Source of the DNA: an uncultured Dorea sp.
Lineage (GTDB): Bacteria > Bacillota > Clostridia > Lachnospirales > Lachnospiraceae
Direction of reading: 5' to 3'
Length of the DNA: 14,661 bases
Assembly: GCA_910587575.1 (NCBI GenBank)
Contig: CAJULU010000055.1
Coordinates: 1 to 14,661 of the forward strand
Part shown: in pieces, positions 6,742-13,086 of the stretch
How positions within the stretch are numbered: position 1 is the first letter of the stretch
Layout of the letters: every line of letters begins with the position of its first letter
The notes under the pieces: model-generated
The model's database searches: none
What the model was told of the DNA's origin: nothing
What the model saw: the letters and a program-made list of their open reading frames with translations, nothing else
Program-made: the position numbers and the translations under genes

Positions 6742-7391
6742 ACATCTGTCCCCTTCTTGATACTGAGCGCCATCCCGTCTCCCAGAGGCAGGATGGCGGT
6801 CTCCAATTGTTCATGATGTTTCAGTTCATACAGATACTCCCGCATCCGGCTGTGAATCGTACGGTTGCGCCGTTCCACCGCAAACCGGGATTCTATCACA
6901 TCGCCGTCCTGCAGCACGTTATCCGACAGCAGCACCCCTCCCGTGCCAAGCAGCCGGACTGCTTCCGGCAGATAATGAATATACTGCCCCTTGGCGGCAT
7001 CCATAAAGATAAAATCATAAGTTCCGTCCAGGGATCTCATGACCTCCAGCGCATCGCCTTCCAACAGGGTAATCTGCCCTTCCTTCCCCGCACGTCGGAA
7101 ATTCTCCCGGGCAATGGGAATCCTCTTCTCATACTTTTCAATTGTGGTGATCCGTCCATTCTCCGGCATATACCCGCTCATGAAAACTGCGGAAAAGCCC
7201 ACAGCCGTTCCGATCTCCAGGATCTGTAAGGGCTTCCTGATCATCAGCAGCACCTTAAGAAAGCTCTGGGTCTCTTTGCGGATAACCGGCACCTGGGCAT
7301 CCAGGGCTTCCTGCTCCATCTTCTCAAGGATTTCATTTCCCGGTTCTTCCAGCGAACGGATGTATGTGACCATTCTTTCATTGACTATCAT
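6738..7391 (-). CDS. trmR: tRNA 5-hydroxyuridine methyltransferase TrmR (YrrM-type O-methyltransferase)
   Basis: TrmR uses S-adenosylmethionine and Mg2+ to methylate 5-hydroxyuridine-34 to 5-methoxyuridine, widening wobble decoding. The 217-residue protein shows the SAM motif I LEIGTAVGFSA (58-68), the acidic motif TTIEKYEKR (82-90), GDALE (112-116) and the metal ligands D131 (in FMDAAKGQY), D157 and N158 (in LLSDNVL), as in the catechol-O-methyltransferase-like family. The ATG at 7389-7391 is preceded by GAGGAG with seven bases between. It lies 35 bp after the solute-binding protein stop with no terminator between, and overlaps trhP by 4 bp. A small-molecule O-methyltransferase would be the alternative from the fold alone; coupling to a TrhP-type gene makes TrmR the better call. 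Confidence 0.87.
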   Translation of the reverse strand: MIVNERMVTYIRSLEEPGNEILEKMEQEALDAQVPVIRKETQSFLKVLLMIRKPLQILEIGTAVGFSAVFMSGYMPENGRITTIEKYEKRIPIARENFRRAGKEGQITLLEGDALEVMRSLDGTYDFIFMDAAKGQYIHYLPEAVRLLGTGGVLLSDNVLQDGDVIESRFAVERRNRTIHSRMREYLYELKHHEQLETAILPLGDGMALSIKKGTDV

Positions 7392-7426
7392 TTGAAAACT
7401 CCTCTAACGACTCAATATCAATTCTG

Positions 7427-8728
7427 TTACTTCAGCGATTCCTCCTGCAGCCTGTCAAACTCCGCCATACACTCATCCACGGAAGCCCCTTCCATCAGTT
7501 TACGCACGATCAGGCAGGTATTCCCCCACTGCTCCACCTTCATGCCCGCATTGCTGGCAAGCACATATGTGCCCTCATTCACCAGGTCATTTAAGGGCCT
7601 AAGCGCCGGGATGCAGTCCACCTTCACATTCTTAGACGGGGAAATTACCTTGTTCGTCTCCGCATATACCTGAAGGGCCTCATCCGACAGCATCACCTCC
7701 AGAACATCCAGAGCATCCTCCTTATTCTCCGCCTCAGAACTGACCGCCATTCCGGTCATGGACATCACAGGCATCTGCCCCCGCTCACTGGGGAAACCAA
7801 TCACTCTGAGATTAAAATCCGGTTTTCCGTAAGCCGTCTCCGAATTGGCAGCTCCCCAGTATGCCATGACAACCGGCGTCTTCTGCGCCATAAAATCCGG
7901 ACCTTCCCCTTCAATCGCCTCATAAGTATACGCTGTCTTCGCATCAATATACCCCAGATCCATCATTTCCTTCAGATACTCGAACCCCGGCCGCATATAC
8001 TCACTATATTTGCGCTCCCCTTTATTCAGCGCCTCAATCTCCGCCTCTGGATTGTCTCCGTTATACAGATCCGCATAGGCCTGTGCAAATACAAAGGTTT
8101 CCAGCCACCAGCGGTTCGCTCCTACCGGAGTCTCAATCCCGTTCTCCTGAAACACTCTGCAGCATTCCAGAAACTCATCCGGCGTATCCGGCAGTTCCAG
8201 GTCATACTCATCAAACATATCCTTGTTCACGAACAGGCCGTAGACCACAACCTCCTGAGGAATCCCCACCAGCTTACCGTTTACCGTATTCGCCGTCTTT
8301 ACCACCTCGCGCAGATTCCCGGCACAGTCAAGTCCCGACAGATCCTCAAGAAAGCCTTCCTCCCCCGTTTTCTGCAATACGTCCGGGTTCAGCAGATACA
8401 GGTCATCCATATGGTTCCGAATCCGGTCAAGGCTCACGTCATCAAAAGATTTCTCCTGGTAGTTCTCGGAAGTATAAGTATTGTATTCCACCCGCAGATC
8501 CAGCTTCTCTTCTGCCATGATAACCGTCTTGTCAAATGCCGTCCTTGCGACATTCGTGGCATCCGGCTGCGACCTCTCCATGGGAGCGAACAGAATGACC
8601 GTCTTACCGTCATCTTTCTCATTTATGGCAAGATTTTCATCGGGATCTATCTTCTCACCGCAGGCGGCCGTCACGATGACCATGACGCCGGCAAGCAGCG
8701 CCGCCGCTCTCTTCAGATATTTCTTCAT
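7427..8728 (-). CDS. Lipoprotein extracellular solute-binding protein (ABC sugar-type), orphan, partnered with sensor kinase
   Basis: This 433-residue protein is a type-1 (MalE/UgpB-like) periplasmic-binding-fold protein. A signal peptide with KK/KR, a hydrophobic core (8-20) and lipobox TAAC ending at C23 predicts anchoring to the outer face of the membrane. Typical family stretches are KLVGIPQEVVVYGLFVNKDM, PDTPDEFLECC and VVMAYWGAA, followed by PVMSMTGMAVSSEAENKEDA near residues 330-350. No permease or ATPase gene lies in the window. Instead its ATG follows the stop of the hybrid histidine kinase with no intervening base, using AGAGGAAG inside the kinase 3' end as ribosome binding site, so the two are probably made together. 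That suggests it presents a ligand to the kinase's external domain (inference), although it could serve a distant transporter. The ligand is unknown; a carbohydrate is the default for the family. Confidence 0.85.
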   Translation of the reverse strand: MKKYLKRAAALLAGVMVIVTAACGEKIDPDENLAINEKDDGKTVILFAPMERSQPDATNVARTAFDKTVIMAEEKLDLRVEYNTYTSENYQEKSFDDVSLDRIRNHMDDLYLLNPDVLQKTGEEGFLEDLSGLDCAGNLREVVKTANTVNGKLVGIPQEVVVYGLFVNKDMFDEYDLELPDTPDEFLECCRVFQENGIETPVGANRWWLETFVFAQAYADLYNGDNPEAEIEALNKGERKYSEYMRPGFEYLKEMMDLGYIDAKTAYTYEAIEGEGPDFMAQKTPVVMAYWGAANSETAYGKPDFNLRVIGFPSERGQMPVMSMTGMAVSSEAENKEDALDVLEVMLSDEALQVYAETNKVISPSKNVKVDCIPALRPLNDLVNEGTYVLASNAGMKVEQWGNTCLIVRKLMEGASVDECMAEFDRLQEESLK

Positions 8729-11317
8729 TTACTTCCTCTCTTTCATTGCAAAATAAAGACTGAGTGTCTGCTTCAATAACTCCATATCCACAGGCTTCGC
8801 TATGTGCGCATCCATGCCCGCCTCCATCGCATCCTTGACATCTTCGGCAAATGCATTGGCAGTCATGGCAATAATCGGAATCATCTTCGCATCCTGACGG
8901 TCCAGCGCCCGGATTGCCCTCGCTGCCTCATGGCCATTCATTACAGGCATCTGGATATCCATCAGAATTGCATCAAAACTTCCCGGCTGCGTGCCGCTGA
9001 AACGCTCCACGGCCTGTCTGCCGTCACCGACAATCTCGCAGGTCGCCTCCTCAATATCCAGAAGCTCTTCAATAATCTCTGCATTAATCTCGTTATCCTC
9101 TGCCACAAGAAAATGCTTTCCGAAAAGACCGCCCTCCGAAAGGGTGTCCAGATGCTGGTTCTCCAGACTCCGTTCTCCCAAAATCTCAAGGATCTTCTCC
9201 TTAAACACTGCAACAAAAAACGGTTTTGCAAGGAACCCGTCAATTCCTGCCTCTAACGCCTCTTTTTCCAGCGTCTCCCAGTCGTGGGCTGTCATCAGAA
9301 GAATCGGAACATTTCCGGCACAGACTTCTTTCATCCGTCCCGCAGTCTCAATCCCGTCCATTCCCGGCATCTTCCAGTCCATCAGGACCACATCATAATC
9401 CTTTCCGTCTTCCCCGTTTCTCATACGCAGCGCCTCTTCGCCGCTATATGCCGCCTCCACATGGACACCGGTATCTTCCATCAGAAGCTGCACCGTCTCA
9501 CAGACTTCCGGCTCGTCATCCACCACCAGAATCCTGTGAATACCTTTCTGTTCCCAGAACTTGTCGTCTGCCTCTGTCTCCGGTATCCGAAGTTCCAGAT
9601 CTACGGTGAACAGGCTTCCCATATCCACCATACTGAAAACCTCAATCATCCCGCCCATCAGTTCCACGATATTTTTGGTAATGGCCATACCAAGGCCGGT
9701 TCCCTGTACCTTATTCGTTGTACTGTTCTCTGCCCTGGTAAATGCATCAAAAATCGTCTCCAGGAATTCCGGCGTCATTCCATACCCGTTATCCTCCACC
9801 TCAAACCTGACGTGCTCAAACTGGCTGGAATGCTGCTGCAGTCCGATCATACGCAGCCAGATACTGCCGCCCTCCGGAGTATATTTTACCGCATTCGAAA
9901 GAAGGTTGATCAGAATCTGATTCAGCCTCGTCTCATCTCCGATCAGATGCTCGTGCTTGATCCCTGTCACAGCAATCTCAAAATTCTGCCCCTTCGCCCT
10001 GGCGGCAGGACGTATGATGGCATCAATCGAAGAAATCATGTCTTTCAGCGCAAATTCTCCGAGAGAAAGCGCCACCTTCCCACTCTCAATCTTGGAAATG
10101 TCCAGCACATCATTAATAAGACTCAGAAGATGCTGACCGGAGGCAGAAATCTTCCTGGTATATTCCTGCACCTTCTCCGGATTATCCACGTCCTTGGCAA
10201 GCAGTGTGGCGAACCCCAGGATTGCATTCATCGGAGTGCGGATATCATGGGACATATTCGACAGGAACGTGGTCTTGGAATTGTTCGCAATCTGAGCTGT
10301 CTGAAGCGCCTCCGTAAGCTGCTTATTATGCAGCTCCCGCTCTGCCTCACGCTCCTTCTGGATCCTTCTCTGCTGCCTTTCGTAAAACAGATAGAATAAA
10401 CAGCAGCCCACGAATGCCGCAAGCATCACTGCGACCACAATGAACATATTCTGATTGACCGCATCGCCCTCCCTCTGTATTGCCTGTACAGGAACATAGC
10501 CGATCAGATAGACCACGCCCTCATTCACAGACCACATATAGATCAGGGAATCCTGATTCTGGATATTATGGTAAAACATCATATCATTCCCGGCATTGAT
10601 CTCCTCATCTACCGTCTTCTTAATATCCTCCTCACGGATCTTGTTGGCATGATAAAAATCATTCAGATTCATATGCCCTGCATCTCTCTCGCCAATCCCC
10701 TTGGGCTTCATGACGAATTTCCGGCTGGCAGCATCCATCAGATAAAGTGTTGCCTCACCATCGTAAAAATCATTTGGCAGGGCCTCATCAAAGGAATCAT
10801 AGATATACTCAATATAGAGTGTTGCAATCTCCTCACCCTCCCTGGTGATGGGACATTTCATCGTATACGCCCAGGTTCCCATATCATTAATGTAAGAACT
10901 GGAAAGCGGCAGCCCGGCCACCGTCTTTCCCGCCGAAAAATCCAGTTTATCCTCTGAGAACACCTCTCCTGTGTTCGAAATTCCTTCCTTCTCTCCGGCA
11001 CGGATCATAGAGATCCTGACCATGGTGCTGTTCCGTTCATAAGAAAGGACAAAATCTTCCGGATTCTTTGAATCCGCCATCTCCTGGGCGATCAGAACCT
11101 GGAACTCCGCCTCTTTTCCCAGGATCGTCTCAATCGTATTTCCAATGAGCTCCAGGCTTGCATCCAGATTATTGATTGCAGACTGAGACATCTCCGCCGA
11201 TATTTTCCAGGCAACCGAATACACAACTGCACCCAGAATACTAAAAATCAACAAAAACGGGACAATCAGGACAGCCCTTCTGTACACCCCTTTTTTTATT
11301 TTTCTATTATTCCTCAT
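8729..11317 (-). CDS. Membrane hybrid sensor histidine kinase with two receiver domains
   Basis: Layout over 862 residues: cytoplasmic N-terminus, TM1 (about 15-36), extracellular Cache-like domain (about 40-285), TM2 (290-312), coiled-coil linker (313-345), HisKA with FLSNMSHDIRTPMN (phospho-acceptor H357), HATPase with N box LNQILINLLSNAVKYTPEGG (465-484), G1 EDNGYGMTPE and G2 GTGLGMA, then REC1 (D600, D601, phospho-site D647, K698) and REC2 (E740, D741, phospho-site D787, K841). All catalytic residues are present. There is no HPt, DNA-binding or enzymatic output domain and no separate regulator nearby, so the phosphate must leave to a partner elsewhere or feed back. The start ATG at 11315-11317 has only a weak GGGTG site. 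A TATAGT hexamer at 11345-11350 could be a -10 with a poor -35. No terminator separates it from ilvE 41 bp upstream. Its stop abuts the solute-binding protein start. Confidence 0.93.
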   Translation of the reverse strand: MRNNRKIKKGVYRRAVLIVPFLLIFSILGAVVYSVAWKISAEMSQSAINNLDASLELIGNTIETILGKEAEFQVLIAQEMADSKNPEDFVLSYERNSTMVRISMIRAGEKEGISNTGEVFSEDKLDFSAGKTVAGLPLSSSYINDMGTWAYTMKCPITREGEEIATLYIEYIYDSFDEALPNDFYDGEATLYLMDAASRKFVMKPKGIGERDAGHMNLNDFYHANKIREEDIKKTVDEEINAGNDMMFYHNIQNQDSLIYMWSVNEGVVYLIGYVPVQAIQREGDAVNQNMFIVVAVMLAAFVGCCLFYLFYERQQRRIQKEREAERELHNKQLTEALQTAQIANNSKTTFLSNMSHDIRTPMNAILGFATLLAKDVDNPEKVQEYTRKISASGQHLLSLINDVLDISKIESGKVALSLGEFALKDMISSIDAIIRPAARAKGQNFEIAVTGIKHEHLIGDETRLNQILINLLSNAVKYTPEGGSIWLRMIGLQQHSSQFEHVRFEVEDNGYGMTPEFLETIFDAFTRAENSTTNKVQGTGLGMAITKNIVELMGGMIEVFSMVDMGSLFTVDLELRIPETEADDKFWEQKGIHRILVVDDEPEVCETVQLLMEDTGVHVEAAYSGEEALRMRNGEDGKDYDVVLMDWKMPGMDGIETAGRMKEVCAGNVPILLMTAHDWETLEKEALEAGIDGFLAKPFFVAVFKEKILEILGERSLENQHLDTLSEGGLFGKHFLVAEDNEINAEIIEELLDIEEATCEIVGDGRQAVERFSGTQPGSFDAILMDIQMPVMNGHEAARAIRALDRQDAKMIPIIAMTANAFAEDVKDAMEAGMDAHIAKPVDMELLKQTLSLYFAMKERK

Positions 11318-11358
11318 AAATTATTTCACCCAACAGACTGCCAGACTATATTCCCGCT

Positions 11359-12384
11359 TTAGCAGACTACATGAATCCACCCTTCCGGAGCCTCGATCTG
11401 CCCCATCTGGATTCCGGTCAGCGTATCATACAGCTTCTTCGTCACTGGTCCCATATCTTCCATTCCGCTGGGGAAACAGATCTCTGTTCCATGATCCACC
11501 ACCTTGCCGACCGGGGAAATCACCGCCGCCGTTCCGCACAGCCCGCATTCCGCAAATTCCTTTACTTCTTCAAACGGCACTTCCCGCTCTTCCACTTCAA
11601 GGCCAAGATATTTCTCTGCCACATACATTAAAGAACGCCTCGTAATAGACGGAAGAATCGTATCTGACTTCGGCGTTACCACTTTGCCGTCCCTGGTCAC
11701 GAACAGGAAATTCGCACCGCCTGTCTCTTCCACCTTCGTCCTGGTGGCTGCATCCAGATACATATTCTCATCATACCCCTGGTTATGGGCATCCACGATT
11801 GCATGAAGGCTCATGGCATAATTAAGCCCGGCCTTCACATGTCCTGTCCCATGGGGCGCCGCCCGGTCAAAATCACACACCCGGATGGTAATCGGCTTCG
11901 CACCGCCCTTAAAATATGGTCCTACCGGTGTGGTAAATACACGGAACTGATACTCTTCCGCCGGTTTTACACCGATGACTGCGTTGGATCCGAAGAGATA
12001 AGGACGTACATACAGTGTTGCACCAGAGCCATAAGGCGGAACATATGCAGCATTCGCCTCCACAGTCCTGTGGACGGCATCAAGGAACCTCTCCTCAGGG
12101 AATACTGCCATCTCCAGCCGCTTCGCCGTATCCGCCATCCGCTTTGCATTCAGATCCGGACGGAACATCACGATATGCCCATCCTTTGTCGTATATGCCT
12201 TCAGTCCCTCAAAACAGGTCTGTGCATACTGGAGCACACAGGCACATTCGTTAATCACTACATTCGCATCGGAGGTCAGAGTTCCTTCATCCCATGCCCC
12301 ATCCTTATAATGGGAAACGTATCTCTGATCCGTCTTCATATATCCAAATCCAAGATTTGACCAGTCAATATTCTTCTTCTCCAT
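11359..12384 (-). CDS. ilvE: Branched-chain amino acid aminotransferase
   Basis: IlvE transfers the amino group between glutamate and the keto acids of valine, leucine and isoleucine, with pyridoxal phosphate as cofactor, in the cytosol. The 341-residue length and fold-type IV pattern are normal. K184 in GHVKAGLNYA is the cofactor lysine, VEETGGANFLF (218-228) gives the conserved acidic residue and phosphate-binding turn, and CGTAAVISPVG (283-293) is the C-terminal cofactor loop. C280 and C283 form a CxxC just before that loop, offset from the redox CxxC known in the mammalian enzymes. The ATG at 12382-12384 has GGAGG upstream. It lies 133 bp after ilvN, behind its own promoter (12450-12478). 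No terminator was seen between it and the kinase gene. Confidence 0.95.
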   Translation of the reverse strand: MEKKNIDWSNLGFGYMKTDQRYVSHYKDGAWDEGTLTSDANVVINECACVLQYAQTCFEGLKAYTTKDGHIVMFRPDLNAKRMADTAKRLEMAVFPEERFLDAVHRTVEANAAYVPPYGSGATLYVRPYLFGSNAVIGVKPAEEYQFRVFTTPVGPYFKGGAKPITIRVCDFDRAAPHGTGHVKAGLNYAMSLHAIVDAHNQGYDENMYLDAATRTKVEETGGANFLFVTRDGKVVTPKSDTILPSITRRSLMYVAEKYLGLEVEEREVPFEEVKEFAECGLCGTAAVISPVGKVVDHGTEICFPSGMEDMGPVTKKLYDTLTGIQMGQIEAPEGWIHVVC

Positions 12385-12426
12385 CTTTCGAGTCCTCCGT
12401 TCTTACAATACTATTTTATTACTGTC

Positions 12427-12447
12427 TTATCAAAATGTTATCAAAAT
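12427..12447. repeat. Tandem 10-bp direct repeat over the ilvE transcription start
   Basis: TTATCAAAAT occurs at 12427-12436 and again at 12438-12447, an 11-bp period or one helical turn. It begins 2 bp after the -10 hexamer and covers the expected start of transcription. The minus-strand 15-mer at 12434-12448 (GATTTTGATAACATT) matches the CodY box AATTTTCWGAAAATT at 11 of 15 positions. A repressor operator is a reasonable inference; the factor is not known. Confidence 0.45.
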
Positions 12448-12449
12448 CT

Positions 12450-12478
12450 ATTATAATACCCCAAACCTTAAAATTCAA
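12450..12478 (-). promoter_or_regulatory. Sigma-A promoter of ilvE
   Basis: On the minus strand TTGAAT (12473-12478) and TATAAT (12450-12455) are separated by exactly 17 bp. The -10 is a full consensus match and the -35 matches 4 of 6. Transcription should begin near 12443, giving a leader of about 60 nt before the ilvE ATG. It lies in the 133-bp gap after ilvN. The gap has no T-box and no clear terminator. Confidence 0.78.
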
Positions 12479-12517
12479 GGACGCACTCTCTGATATCCTT
12501 TCCCTCTGAAGCAGACG

Positions 12518-13024
12518 TTACCTCTCCATCATACTGATGGATTCGATTCCCACGCTGCCGCCTCTGACCACCTCAATCGTCCTGAATTCTTCCTTCATCA
12601 GCTTGATTACGGCATCATTCTTCGTCGCCGTCTGCACAAACTCCAGAAGCAGGCTGTCCTTCCCGTAATCAATCACCTTCGCCTTGAACGTCTCCGCAAT
12701 CTGGAACAGTTCCACCTTGTCCTCTTTCGAACATTTCTGCACTTTCACATACAGAATCTCTTTCATGCGGACAAATACATCCGTAAAATCAATGACCTTG
12801 ATGACCTCTACCAGCCGGTTCAGCTGCTTCTTGATCTGCTCGAAGGTCTCATCGTCACTGACCGTTGCAATCGTCATCCTGGAAACTGTAGGGTCTTCCG
12901 TAGTTCCCACCGTCAGGCTGTCCAGATTGTAGGATTTCCCGGAAAAGAGCCCGGAAATCTTGGAAAGGACACCTACCTGGTTCTCCACATACAGGGAAAT
13001 CCACCGCTTCTTCATACTGTTCAT
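12518..13024 (-). CDS. ilvN: Acetolactate synthase small (regulatory) subunit
   Basis: IlvN (also named IlvH) binds the catalytic subunit IlvB, raises its activity and confers valine feedback inhibition. The 168-residue protein has an N-terminal ACT domain (about 7-82) with VGVLSKISGLFSGKSYNLDS, the valine-site region, and the ALS small-subunit C-terminal domain (about 90-168) with EILYVKV and FVQTATKND. The ATG at 13022-13024 is preceded by AAGGAG at good spacing. An internal ATG three codons later is possible but has no better site. It follows ilvB by 62 bp with no terminator and so belongs to an ilvBN operon. Length and sequence are normal for the family. Confidence 0.95.
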   Translation of the reverse strand: MNSMKKRWISLYVENQVGVLSKISGLFSGKSYNLDSLTVGTTEDPTVSRMTIATVSDDETFEQIKKQLNRLVEVIKVIDFTDVFVRMKEILYVKVQKCSKEDKVELFQIAETFKAKVIDYGKDSLLLEFVQTATKNDAVIKLMKEEFRTIEVVRGGSVGIESISMMER

Positions 13025-13086
13025 ATATCTGTCTCCTTTTTATTTATTCTTCCAACCACCCGGTCCGCTGCCTCTGGCCGCCTGCA

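Noticed and set aside
9284..10399. A 371-codon plus-strand open frame opposite the histidine kinase
   Set aside because: It is antisense to a kinase with full catalytic motifs. Its translation is rich in His, Pro, Arg and Leu with no domain pattern, and it has no ribosome binding site. It is a by-product of codon bias.
12385..12517. T-box or other riboswitch leader before ilvE
   Set aside because: The leader from the predicted start is only about 60 nt, with no T-box sequence, stem I pattern or terminator/antiterminator pair.
13025..13086. Terminator between ilvB and ilvN
   Set aside because: The spacer is GC-rich near ilvB but has no stable stem followed by a T tract, and ilvN has a strong ribosome binding site, so an ilvBN operon is simpler.
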